Part shown: piece after piece, positions 43,128-52,347 of the stretch
Layout of the letters: each line of letters opens with the position of its first letter
Position numbering within the stretch: the stretch's first letter is position 1
NCBI RefSeq assembly: GCF_001050135.1
Contig: NZ_CP012040.1
Location: 6,093,001-6,157,000 of the forward strand
Length of the DNA: 64,000 nucleotides
Direction: 5' to 3'
Source of the DNA: Cyclobacterium amurskyense
Lineage (GTDB): Bacteria > Bacteroidota > Bacteroidia > Cytophagales > Cyclobacteriaceae
The notes under the pieces: generated by a model
The model's input: only the letters and a program-made list of their open reading frames with translations
Databases searched by the model: none
What the model was told of the DNA's origin: nothing
Made by a program: the position numbers and the translations under genes

Positions 43128-46100
43128 TTAAAATCCCACATTAAGACCTACAGTATAGCTCTTTGCATTTGGATAACTTCCATAATCCAAACCAAGGTTT
43201 CGGTTACCATCAGTAGCTCCATCAGATCGATAATTAACCTCTGGATCATACCCTTCGTAGTCTGTAAAAGTCAATATGTTTTGTGCACTTACATAAAGTC
43301 TTAATTTGGAAAGCTTCAATTTGTTCACAACCGTTTTAGGAAAGTTATAGCCCAAAGAAAGGTTCTTTAATCTAGTGAAAGTACCATCATAAATCCATCT
43401 CGATGAAACCCTTCTTGTCCTTCCGTTAAATGCCATAGGGATGTCAGTTTGGGTATTAGTAGGTGTCCACCTGTCTAGGGCAGCAGTAGTTGCATTGTTA
43501 ATACCTGACATCAGGTTGAGTTCCATCAATGTATAGCTCAAGATATCATTACCGAAAGAACCTTGGAAGAAAACATTAAGGTCAAAATTCTTGTACCTAA
43601 AGGCATGATTCCAACCCCAGAAGAAATCAGGATGTGGATTTCCTATAATTTCTCTATCATCACTATTGAGAGATCCATCATTGTTTAGATCTCTAAATTT
43701 TTCACCCCCTGGAACTTGTTCAAAACCTCCACCTGGTAAAAATTCATCCCCTTCTTGGTACACTCCATCATAAACCCAACCATAGAAACTTCCTACAGGA
43801 TAGCCTTCTTTCAATAACTGTGTATTGCCTAAACCTACCATATGACCTGGACCTGATCCATACTGGATTTCAGTACCTTCAGGTAACGAAAGCACCTTGT
43901 TTCTATTTCTAGAAAAATTAATATCCATGTCCCACTGAAATGCTCCAACAAGATTTCTAGACCCTAAGGTCAACTCAACCCCTTTGTTTTCTACTTCTCC
44001 AATATTTCTAAGTTGATTGGTATAACCTGAATATTGAGGCAATTGAACAGCAAACAACAAATCAGAAGTCACCATTCGGTAATACTCAGCAGAGAAAGTC
44101 ACTCTATCATCCCAAAAACCAACATCTGTACCAATATTCAATTGAGCTGTAGTTTCCCAAGTCAAATTATCATTGGCTACAGTGGTAGGTCTTACGGCAT
44201 TTACAGGAACTCCATCAATGATGGTAAAAACAGGAGAAAACCTTGCTAAAGTCTGGTAAGGAGAAATGGCTTGATTACCGGTAATACCGTAACTTCCTCT
44301 CCATTTCCAAAAACTTATTAGGTCTGAAGTTTCCAAAAACTTTTCATTTTTCATGTTCCAAGCAATGGCTCCAGATGGAAAGAATGCCCATTTATTGTTT
44401 TTAGAAAAGGTTGAAGAACCATCATACCTAGCATTAAATGTAATTAGGTATTTGTCTCCAAAAGAATAATTTAACCGTCCATAATAGGAAGAAATTTGCC
44501 AATCAGTTAATGCTGAGTTAGGCGCTTGCCATACCGCAGAAGAACCGAGGTTCCAAAAAGAAAAAGCATCTGTGATAAAGGATGTACCTCTAGCCCCAAA
44601 GCTCTCACTTTCTGAAGACTGGAAAGAATACCCACCCATTGCCGATACTGTATGATCAATGCCAAAGGTTTTGGAATAAGTAAGGTAGTTTTCATTTAAA
44701 ACCAGCGTGTTTCTGAACGCATTAATAGAGGCATCTCCACCAACATTTCTACCTTCGGTAACTGATGTAGGAGCAAAAGTACCTGTTCTTGATGTATTTG
44801 CGGTAGCTCCAAAGGTTGTTTTAAATTTAAGTCCTTCTATAATATCATATTCAGCAAAGAAATTTCCCTGAAACCTGTCATTTACATTTTCATTAACCAA
44901 CTGAGTGGCCACGGCATAGGGGTTGTCATGTGGGTCATTAAGTCTTGCTACTGTAAAAGAACCATCTGCATTATAAATAGGTTGATCAGGCTCAAACTTA
45001 AAAGCGGAAGCAACTACTCCTGGAGTTAACCCCCCCGAGTTCTCCTGAGTTCTCACTCCATCACTACTGCTTCTTCTAGCAAAAAGGTTTAAGCCAATTT
45101 TGAGCTTTTCCGATGCCTGAATATCCAAATTACTGGTAATACTAAACCTGTTGAAATCTGAATTTATAATTACACCTTTTTGATCAAAGTAGGCACCTGA
45201 AACATAATAATTCACATTATCAGTGCCACCTGAAATGGAAAGCTGATAATTTTGAATACCTCCAGTTCTGAAGATCTGATCTTGCCAATCTGTATCTCCT
45301 CCTGCAGGCTGAATATTTGGTCTGGCATCAGAGATATAATCATTAAACTGAGCCGCATTCAATAAGTCAAGTCTGTTGATTTCATTTTGCATACTGTAGG
45401 AAGTATTGAACTCAATCCTTGCAGCACCTGTCTTACCTCTTTTGGTCGTCACCATGATCACACCATTAGCACCTCGAGAACCGTATATTGCTGTTGCAGA
45501 GGCATCTTTCAATACCTCTATGGAAGCAATATCTTCTGGAGGAGGCATGGCCGCTCCAATAAACCCATCCACTACAAATATAGGATCACTACTGGCATTA
45601 ATAGAAGTTCCACCTCTTACCCTTACTTTCATACTGGCACCAGGTGCTCCATTATTGGATTGAATTTGAACTCCAGCAGCCCTACCTTGTAAAGCCTGAA
45701 CAGCATCAATAGCTGGGTAAGCGGTCAATTCCTCTGATTTGACAGAAGAAACAGCACCTGTAAGGTCACTTCTTTTCTGTGTACCATAACCTACTACAAC
45801 TACCTCTTCTAAAGAAGACTCATCCATAGACATGGTAACATTAATAATAGATTGATTTCCTATATTAATTATTTGGGATTCATAACCTATATAAGAAAAC
45901 ACTAACACTGCCCCGTCAGGTACAGTAATCGAATAACTACCATCCAAATCTGAAATAGTTCCAGTAGTTGTTCCTTGTACGGAAATAGTAGCACCGGGAA
46001 GTGGTTGACCTTGATCGTCTTTAACTACCCCTTTAATTGTCCTCTCTACTACAGCAACCAACAAGGCTTCTGATTTTTTTGTAAGTCGAATGTCAATTTG

Positions 46101-46439
46101 GTCATTAACTTGACGAAAGCCTAAAGTAGTTTGGGCGGCTATTTCTTTTAAAAAGGATTCAATACTGGCATTCCCTTTAGAAAGCACCAAGGATATATCC
46201 TCATTTACATCTGCCCTATCAAAAGAGAATGTGAAAGTAGTTTCAGATTCTATTTTTTGGAGAAATTCTCCCAAAGTCATTTCATTTTTAGTCACTCTCA
46301 CCTTTACTTCCTCTATGCTTTGGAATTGAGCACTTACATTTAATGCCAAAACCAAGTTGAAGAAAACGAGTTGTAAGGAGAACCCATATAGCAAATAACG
46401 CGACAATAGGTAGATTGTCTTTTGTAATTTAAATTTCAT
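43128..46439 (-). CDS. SusC/RagA TonB-linked outer membrane porin with STN domain
   Basis: This 1103-residue protein has a signal region (about 1-38). An STN (secretin/TonB N-terminal) domain (about 45-115) marks receptors that signal to a FecR anti-sigma. A carboxypeptidase-regulatory-like domain (KGVVKDDQGQPLPGA, about 136-215), a TonB box-like EEVVVVGYG, a plug (about 225-330) and a 22-strand barrel follow. It imports ligand with SusD across the outer membrane using TonB. It is paired with susD-, FecR- and sigma-type genes, so it likely regulates its own expression. Confidence 0.96.
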   Translation of the reverse strand: MKFKLQKTIYLLSRYLLYGFSLQLVFFNLVLALNVSAQFQSIEEVKVRVTKNEMTLGEFLQKIESETTFTFSFDRADVNEDISLVLSKGNASIESFLKEIAAQTTLGFRQVNDQIDIRLTKKSEALLVAVVERTIKGVVKDDQGQPLPGATISVQGTTTGTISDLDGSYSITVPDGAVLVFSYIGYESQIINIGNQSIINVTMSMDESSLEEVVVVGYGTQKRSDLTGAVSSVKSEELTAYPAIDAVQALQGRAAGVQIQSNNGAPGASMKVRVRGGTSINASSDPIFVVDGFIGAAMPPPEDIASIEVLKDASATAIYGSRGANGVIMVTTKRGKTGAARIEFNTSYSMQNEINRLDLLNAAQFNDYISDARPNIQPAGGDTDWQDQIFRTGGIQNYQLSISGGTDNVNYYVSGAYFDQKGVIINSDFNRFSITSNLDIQASEKLKIGLNLFARRSSSDGVRTQENSGGLTPGVVASAFKFEPDQPIYNADGSFTVARLNDPHDNPYAVATQLVNENVNDRFQGNFFAEYDIIEGLKFKTTFGATANTSRTGTFAPTSVTEGRNVGGDASINAFRNTLVLNENYLTYSKTFGIDHTVSAMGGYSFQSSESESFGARGTSFITDAFSFWNLGSSAVWQAPNSALTDWQISSYYGRLNYSFGDKYLITFNARYDGSSTFSKNNKWAFFPSGAIAWNMKNEKFLETSDLISFWKWRGSYGITGNQAISPYQTLARFSPVFTIIDGVPVNAVRPTTVANDNLTWETTAQLNIGTDVGFWDDRVTFSAEYYRMVTSDLLFAVQLPQYSGYTNQLRNIGEVENKGVELTLGSRNLVGAFQWDMDINFSRNRNKVLSLPEGTEIQYGSGPGHMVGLGNTQLLKEGYPVGSFYGWVYDGVYQEGDEFLPGGGFEQVPGGEKFRDLNNDGSLNSDDREIIGNPHPDFFWGWNHAFRYKNFDLNVFFQGSFGNDILSYTLMELNLMSGINNATTAALDRWTPTNTQTDIPMAFNGRTRRVSSRWIYDGTFTRLKNLSLGYNFPKTVVNKLKLSKLRLYVSAQNILTFTDYEGYDPEVNYRSDGATDGNRNLGLDYGSYPNAKSYTVGLNVGF

Positions 46440-46557
46440 AGTTTTATTGGTTTATTGTTTCAATCAATGATCATGGTAGATGCCGCTTATTTCACTAAGC
46501 CTAACTACCACTTTTTGGGGAATAACCCCTCATTTTTAATTATTTATATGCATATTA

Positions 46558-47616
46558 TTAAAATTTTAAGTGAATGTTTTTTCTGTTTATTTCGTAGTTA
46601 AAATTCTCAACGAAGGACATTCTGTCCAACACCAAATCAAGGTTTTGATTTTTATACTTCCCACTTAATTTCCATGTCTTCGATGGCTTACCAGTCACTT
46701 GAATATTAACACCATACCAACGCTCAAGACTTTTAATAACCTCATTGAAACCAGCATTCTTAAAAGAAAGCAGCCCGTCTTTCCAACCAATTGCTGTTTC
46801 GGAGGTAACTTTAGAAATTTTAAACGCTTTTTCCATTGGAATAAATTGCAGTTGCTGTCCAGGATTAAGTATATAGCTGCTATCCGCAGTCTTAGATTGA
46901 ATCCTAACACTACCACTAAGTAGCGATACCAATATTTTTTCAGGGTCAAAAAAATTCACGTTAAATGATGTACCCAATGCCTCAGTTTCCAAATTGCCTG
47001 AAACCACTCTAAAAGGCCTTAAAGAATCTTTCTTAACCTCAAAATAACCCTCACCCAATAATATGACCTTTCTCTCAAGGGAGTCAAACTCTTCGGGAAA
47101 TGTTAATTCGCTACCGGAATTTAACCAAACAGTTGATCCGTCTGGAAGCTTAAAATTTAATTTTTCCCCGGTATGAGTAGTCTTAGCAATTAAAGTTGGC
47201 ACTGTCTCCTTAATTACTTCTACCGTTTCCTTCGATCCTAAAAACTGATTTAGTAAATAGCCAGAACAGCAGGTTAAAACTAAAATCACCGCTACTTTAT
47301 ACCACTGTTTAATGGTCAACCATGACTTTGTCTCCTTATAGTCAAACGGATATCGTGATATTTCAGATGAAACAGCTTGATCATTTGCTAAGACATTTTG
47401 CAAAACCCTTGACTTAACTCCCTGAGAAACATGAAGCGGCTCGTGTTGTAACCCTTGTAGCATCTCTCTGGCTTTCTTAACTTCCTGTATACTCTCAGGA
47501 TGTACCTTCATCCAATTGTTCCAATACATATCCAACTCCTTATTAGGATGCAATACCCATTGTACAAATTCAGGGTTTGTTAATAACACTAGTGATGTTT
47601 CCTTTCTGTTAGTCAT
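46558..47616 (-). CDS. FecR-family anti-sigma regulator
   Basis: This 352-residue protein has an N-terminal cytoplasmic part, one membrane helix (about 107-124) and a periplasmic FecR domain with TTHTGEKLNFKLPDGSTVWLNSGSELTFPEEF and VRIQSKTADSSYIL segments. A C-terminal DUF4974-like region (FNEVIKSLERWYGVNIQVTGKPSKTWKLSGKYKNQNLDLVLDRM) follows. It should hold the adjacent sigma factor until the SusC STN domain signals ligand uptake. It lies between the sigma gene and susC. Confidence 0.94.
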   Translation of the reverse strand: MTNRKETSLVLLTNPEFVQWVLHPNKELDMYWNNWMKVHPESIQEVKKAREMLQGLQHEPLHVSQGVKSRVLQNVLANDQAVSSEISRYPFDYKETKSWLTIKQWYKVAVILVLTCCSGYLLNQFLGSKETVEVIKETVPTLIAKTTHTGEKLNFKLPDGSTVWLNSGSELTFPEEFDSLERKVILLGEGYFEVKKDSLRPFRVVSGNLETEALGTSFNVNFFDPEKILVSLLSGSVRIQSKTADSSYILNPGQQLQFIPMEKAFKISKVTSETAIGWKDGLLSFKNAGFNEVIKSLERWYGVNIQVTGKPSKTWKLSGKYKNQNLDLVLDRMSFVENFNYEINRKNIHLKF

Positions 47617-47762
47617 TTTCTAATACCTTCAACCACATAAGGCCCATAATGGCAAAATGACATCAATAATTTTTAAAAATTTGTTAAAAAAAATTCAATA
47701 CTGTTTATAATGGAGCTTTGATCTTGTCAGAATAAATTTCAAAAAATGTAAAAATCATGAAG

Positions 47763-48374
47763 CTATTCCATGGAAGCTTTTAAGACTGAAAGCGCCTTAT
47801 ATACCAAATTCCGAGCAGATTTAACATGAGATAATTCCAACAATTCACTGATTTGAGTATAGTTCAGGTTTTGAAAATAAAAGTAATAAATGGCTTCCCT
47901 TTTTTTACCTGAAAGAAGACTTAAAGCCTTATTTAACTTTTCGGATTTTTCTTGTTCAATTTGTTGATCAATCAAAAAGTCCTCGTGAGAAAAGGTAATT
48001 TGAAAACCTTCAGAGTATTCCAAGGAAAAAGATATTTTTGATTTTTTCATCTCCTTAAAAACCTTCCTTCTCATGCATTTCATTAAATAAAACTTAATGC
48101 AATCAGTAGGTCCTAGGGACTTTCTCTTTTGTCTTAGGTATATGAAAATATCTTGCACACAATCTTCAATAAACTCCTGGTTTCCTGTAAGTTGAAACCC
48201 ATAGTTAAAAAGCATGTTAAAATTTTCATTGTAAATCTTGATAAATGCCGCTTCGCTACCTTCTTTAAATTGCTGCCATAAGGTAGCATCACTAACCCTA
48301 TAACTTCCATTTGAGCTTTTGTCCAAAGAAATCTTATTGGTAGTAAGTATGTTATTTGGGTTGGGTTTATTCAT
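47763..48374 (-). CDS. ECF-type RNA polymerase sigma factor
   Basis: This 203-residue protein has a sigma region 2 (about 45-110) with FIKIYNENFNMLFNYGFQLTGNQEFIEDCVQDIFIYLRQKR. A region 4 helix-turn-helix (about 150-200) follows, with LSLLSGKKREAIYYFYFQNLNYTQISELLELSHVKSARNLVYKAL. It starts a sigma-FecR-SusC-SusD unit. The first 30 residues (KPNPNNILTTNKISL) are a low-complexity tail, so a later start is possible. It likely activates the porin pair when its anti-sigma is relieved. Confidence 0.93.
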   Translation of the reverse strand: MNKPNPNNILTTNKISLDKSSNGSYRVSDATLWQQFKEGSEAAFIKIYNENFNMLFNYGFQLTGNQEFIEDCVQDIFIYLRQKRKSLGPTDCIKFYLMKCMRRKVFKEMKKSKISFSLEYSEGFQITFSHEDFLIDQQIEQEKSEKLNKALSLLSGKKREAIYYFYFQNLNYTQISELLELSHVKSARNLVYKALSVLKASME

Positions 48375-48508
48375 TATGCCGTAAAAGTATAATTTTCTTT
48401 TTATTAATTAAAAAGAATGCTCAAGTGGCCTAAAAATTCATTAAACGAAGTCGAGAAACATGAATATTATCACCTTTCATAAAAAATAATGCCAAGATTG
48501 CTTAATTA

Positions 48509-48559
48509 ATGAAAATAGGATTTAATTTTACAGAGTATATCAAATTATATCTCAAGTGA
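48509..48559 (+). other. Possible 16-residue leader ORF overlapping the desaturase start
   Basis: An ATG at 48509 opens a 16-codon frame whose TGA overlaps the GTG start of the desaturase (GTGA). Such overlap can couple translation. No conserved peptide is recognised, so this is only suggestive. Confidence 0.25.
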
Positions 48560-49308
48560 TTCTAATTATTTTCTTTCTATTGCATTGGTATTTCTCCCTG
48601 TTTTGCCAAAGTTTTTTCCTACATCGGTATGCTGCTCATCAAATGTTTGTGATGAATAAATATTGGGAAAAATTCTTTTATGTTTTCACCTGGCTTTGTC
48701 AAGGCAGTTCTTACCTTTCCCCACGTGCCTATGCTATTTTACACAGAATGCACCATGCGTACAGTGACACTCCTTTAGATCCTCATAGCCCACATCACAC
48801 AGAAAATTTATTTACCATGATGTGGAAAACGAAAAAAATTTACAATGAACATTTTACCTTTAAGGTAAAGCCAGAAGAGAGATTTGCTAAAGACATTCCA
48901 GATTGGAATCGATTTGATCGCTTTGCGGATACTATGGGTATTCGAATTGGATGGGTTGTTGTATATTTTTTAATCTATGTACTTAGTATTAGCGTCTTCG
49001 AACTTCCGGGAACTTATTGGTGGATGTATTTTATGCTACCTATTCATTTTATGATGGGCCCCGTTCATGGAGCTATAGTAAACTGGAGTGGGCATAAATA
49101 TGGTTATGCCAATTTTGACAATAACGATAAGTCTAAAAACTCATTGATACTGGATTTCCTTATGCTTGGTGAGCTTTTCCAAAACAATCATCATAGACTT
49201 CCTAAAAGAGTTAATTTCGCCGTAAAATGGTATGAGTTTGACCCAACTTATCCAATTGTAAAATTACTTCATGCCACAGGAATAATTAAACTTAAGTCGG
49301 TCAGCTAA
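48556..49308 (+). CDS. Membrane fatty-acid desaturase
   Basis: This 250-residue protein starts at GTG; no ATG fits the frame upstream. It has the three histidine boxes of acyl-lipid/CoA desaturases: HRYAAH, HRMHHAYSD (HxxHH) and NNHHRLPKR. Four hydrophobic stretches are present. The di-iron enzyme introduces a double bond into membrane fatty acids. The length is short for a stearoyl-CoA type (about 300), but all boxes are kept. It stands alone after the sigma unit and may be expressed with the small leader frame. Confidence 0.85.
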   Translation: MILIIFFLLHWYFSLFCQSFFLHRYAAHQMFVMNKYWEKFFYVFTWLCQGSSYLSPRAYAILHRMHHAYSDTPLDPHSPHHTENLFTMMWKTKKIYNEHFTFKVKPEERFAKDIPDWNRFDRFADTMGIRIGWVVVYFLIYVLSISVFELPGTYWWMYFMLPIHFMMGPVHGAIVNWSGHKYGYANFDNNDKSKNSLILDFLMLGELFQNNHHRLPKRVNFAVKWYEFDPTYPIVKLLHATGIIKLKSVS

Positions 49309-49668
49309 TCTTTAAAAAAAAGCAGGTAACTGCTTGCAAACAAAAAAGGAATTGACCTCGAACGTACAACTTTACTTTCTTAATCAACACATAAAAAATG
49401 GCTCCAATTATTTAAGCCATTATTAGGTATACGGAGGAGAATAAAACTGAGCAGAAAAAATGTGATCTTGAAATAAGATAAATAGCTTGTACCATATAAT
49501 GCTAATTCCTATTGGCATTGAAAAAGGTCTCCAAATTATTAAAAAAGCTGAATTCTAAGGACTTTTATGAAAAAAGTAATGAAAAACGCCATGTTTTTTT
49601 TAAAAAGTATTGCAAATAAAAAACTAAATGGTTAAGTTCATAAAAAATCACCTACTTTAATAATCAAT
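49309..49668. other. Intergenic region between desaturase and BlaI-type gene
   Basis: AT-rich. AAGCAG/CTGCTT (near 49320) is a small hairpin after the desaturase, possibly a weak terminator. ATGGCT/AGCCAT near 49400 is another. A 22-codon frame at 49567-49635 is not convincing. No other feature was recognised. Confidence 0.5.
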
Positions 49669-50037
49669 ATGAGAGAACTAACAAGAGCAGAAGAGCAGAT
49701 AATGCAGATTCTATGGGACATCGAGAAAGGATTTGTCAAAGATGTCCTAGAAAAAATGACCGCTCCAAAACCAGCGTACAATACTGTATCGACCATCATA
49801 CGTATATTGGAAAGAAAAGGTTTTGTAAAGCACAAAGCGTATGGAAAATCTCATGAATATTACCCAATAGTTTCTAAAGACGAATACAGAAGCTTTACCA
49901 TTAAAAATTTATTGACTGGGTATTTTAGTGGTTCTTTTGCCAACCTGGCCTCCTTTTTTGCCAAAGATGAACAATTAGACATTAAAGCTTTGGAAAAAAT
50001 TATGGCTGAAGTAAAGGATGACGTAAAAGACAAATAA
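49669..50037 (+). CDS. BlaI/MecI-family transcriptional repressor
   Basis: This 122-residue protein has an N-terminal winged helix (about 1-75) with LTRAEEQIMQILWDIEKGFVKDVLEKM and YNTVSTIIRILERKGFVKHKAYGKSHEYYP, the typical BlaI/MecI DNA-binding pattern, then a C-terminal dimerisation helix region. Usually such repressors are paired with a BlaR1/MecR1-type M56 protease that cleaves them on antibiotic sensing. No such gene adjoins here, so its signal is unknown. It ends at a very strong terminator. Confidence 0.9.
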   Translation: MRELTRAEEQIMQILWDIEKGFVKDVLEKMTAPKPAYNTVSTIIRILERKGFVKHKAYGKSHEYYPIVSKDEYRSFTIKNLLTGYFSGSFANLASFFAKDEQLDIKALEKIMAEVKDDVKDK

Positions 50038-50062
50038 TTCTTAACCGCATACTCTACATAAT

Positions 50063-50109
50063 GAATCAAAAAAAGGTGAACGAATTCTCGTTCACCTTTT
50101 TTTTGATTC
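50063..50109. terminator. Very strong bidirectional terminator
   Basis: GAATCAAAAAAAGGTGAACGA and its complementary arm form a long palindrome with an AATTC-like centre, with A- and T-runs inside the stem. It serves the BlaI-type gene and the convergent ugd gene. Confidence 0.93.
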
Positions 50110-50148
50110 AGAACCGAACTATTCGGTAATATTTATATTTCTTTTGAA

Positions 50149-51552
50149 TTAATTGTCATCTGCGGTTCCAATTGAATGAACCTGAAAACCAATTTCTTTC
50201 AATGCCTTCTTATCCATAATGTTTCTACCGTCAAAAACATGCGCAGGTTTTAACATATTATCATAGATTCGCTTCCAATCATAAGTTTTAAACTCGTCCC
50301 ATTCAGTTAAAACTGCAATTGCATGAGCTCCTTCACATACCTTATAAGGATCACTACCCACACTTAAGGAAGCTTTGTTTTCTTCTGAACTGCGACTACC
50401 CAAATAATCCAAGTCAGAATATATTTGTTGTTCAGTCACTTTTGGATCATAAACAGACACCTTAGATTGCTCATTTAACAAGTGATCGGCTACATAAATA
50501 GCAGCAGATTCTCTGGTATCATTCGTGTCTTTTTTAAAGGCCCAGCCCAAAAAAGCGATTTTTTTACCACTTACGGTATTGTACAAATTCCTTATTACCT
50601 TTTTAGCAAAACGCTTTTTCTGGTGATCATTCATAATTATCACTTGCTCCCAATAATCCGCAACTTCGTCAAGACCATAAGAACGTGAGATATATACCAG
50701 ATTCAAAATGTCTTTTTGGAAACAAGAACCTCCAAAACCAACTGATGCTTTAAGGAATTTAGGACCTATTCTTGAGTCTGTACCAATAGCTCTAGACACT
50801 TCATTCACGTCAGCTTCTGTATGTTCACAAAGCTCAGAGAGAGAATTGATAGAAGACACTCGCTGTGCAAGAAAAGCATTGGCGGTCAATTTCGATAACT
50901 CTGAAGACCATACATTGGTAGTAAGAATTCTTTCTTTCGGTACCCATCTGGCATAAACTTCAACCAAAGCATTGATTGCTTTTAATCCCTCTTCTGATTG
51001 GTCACCACCGATTAATACCCTGTCTGGTGCCATCAAATCATCTACAGCAGTTCCTTCTGCTAAAAACTCTGGGTTTGAAAGAATTTGAAAATTCATTCCA
51101 TTTCCAGTATGTTTCAATATATCTTTTAAAGTACTGGCTGTTCTTACCGGTAGAGTGGATTTCTCAACAACGATCTTCTCTCCCTTAGCTACTCGGGCGA
51201 TTTGCCTGGCACACAGTTCAATCCATTTCAAATCTGCAGCTTGACCTTTTCCTTCACCGTAGGTTTTGGTAGGTGTATTTACAGAAATAAAGATCATTTG
51301 AGCTTCATCAATTGCCTTGTCCACATCTGTGGAGAAAAATAGATTTCTTCCTCTAGCCTCTGCCACCACTTCAGGCAACCCTGGCTCATAAACCGGAATT
51401 TTTTCAACATCCTCATCATTCCAGGCTGCAATACGCGCCTCATTGATATCTACTACAGTTACCTTAATATCAGGACATTTTTTTGCAATAACGGCCATAG
51501 TTGGACCCCCAACGTAACCTGCACCTATACAACAAATACTTTGGATCTTCAT
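50149..51552 (-). CDS. ugd: UDP-glucose 6-dehydrogenase
   Basis: This 467-residue cytoplasmic enzyme starts with ICCIGAGYVGGPTMAVIA, the NAD-binding loop. It has VEKSTLPVRTA, LSNPEFLAEGTAVDDL and the catalytic cysteine in GFGGSCFQKDIL. FLGWAFKKDTNDTRESAAIYV is the C-terminal NAD-binding region. It oxidises UDP-glucose to UDP-glucuronate. The length is closer to the eukaryote-like UGD group (about 465-490) than E. coli Ugd (388). With the UDP-glucuronate decarboxylase at 7302, it can supply UDP-glucuronate and UDP-xylose for polysaccharides. Confidence 0.95.
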   Translation of the reverse strand: MKIQSICCIGAGYVGGPTMAVIAKKCPDIKVTVVDINEARIAAWNDEDVEKIPVYEPGLPEVVAEARGRNLFFSTDVDKAIDEAQMIFISVNTPTKTYGEGKGQAADLKWIELCARQIARVAKGEKIVVEKSTLPVRTASTLKDILKHTGNGMNFQILSNPEFLAEGTAVDDLMAPDRVLIGGDQSEEGLKAINALVEVYARWVPKERILTTNVWSSELSKLTANAFLAQRVSSINSLSELCEHTEADVNEVSRAIGTDSRIGPKFLKASVGFGGSCFQKDILNLVYISRSYGLDEVADYWEQVIIMNDHQKKRFAKKVIRNLYNTVSGKKIAFLGWAFKKDTNDTRESAAIYVADHLLNEQSKVSVYDPKVTEQQIYSDLDYLGSRSSEENKASLSVGSDPYKVCEGAHAIAVLTEWDEFKTYDWKRIYDNMLKPAHVFDGRNIMDKKALKEIGFQVHSIGTADDN

Positions 51553-52347
51553 TTCTTATAGTTTAAAACATTTATAAAATCAGGGTGGAGCTCACCTTAC
51601 CCTATATTTCATTTATTAATAAAAATTATACAAAAATACTAAAATTTTAAATTCTAAATACTTTATCTACGAATTCGTTTCATTTATTTATACCAAGCTT
51701 CAAAAGCTAAAACCATTTCTTTCAAAATAAAAGGGCTCTTGGATATCTGATAAAAACCTTCATTCATGCAAACAAAATCATTATTAATTTTTAACCAAAA
51801 AGCAGTGTTTATGACAACAAATTTAAGCCTTCCAATTCAAAATTAAAATACGTAAAATTATCGTCAAAATTTCTAATTCCCTCAAAAGAAAGCTTACAAA
51901 AGTAAATAATCTCACTGGTTAATTAAGACTATATTCCAAATCATCCCAACGGATTCAAATACAAAATTAACTAGTTATCCAATACTTATTAAGAGAACAA
52001 GGAATTATACTTAAAACATCCCCTCAAAGCAATGCTTATTTCATCACACTCCTCCTTTAGCTGTAATATTGAAAAAGACCAATTTAATTTGGTGAATTTT
52101 AGGTAAATATATTATTAATTCTAATATTATTTCCAACAAAAATTAAAAATTTAACAAAAAACCAACTACCTTTTTTAAGAATTACTCTAATTATAGAAGA
52201 ACGTATTTGTAAGTATTGTTTAAAATTAAGCGTCAGATTAAACTAAATTCGAAATGAAACACCTCTTAAAACAGTTAAAAGCTAATATTTTTAATAGTTC
52301 AGAGCTAAATTACAAAACCGGGTTTAGTTCACTTTGTCAAGAGAAAG
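51553..52347. other. 795-base non-coding region upstream of ugd
   Basis: Very AT-rich, with no recognised RNA or convincing gene. The segment near 51580-51605 (CAGGGTGGAGCTCACCTTACCCT) can fold and lies just upstream of the ugd start. A 35-codon frame at 52254-52361 runs into the convergent cysQ end and is not convincing. The long gap may hide an sRNA or a decayed gene. Confidence 0.45.

Noticed and set aside
49567..49635. 22-codon frame before the BlaI-type gene
   Set aside because: Too short, low complexity and no support from context.
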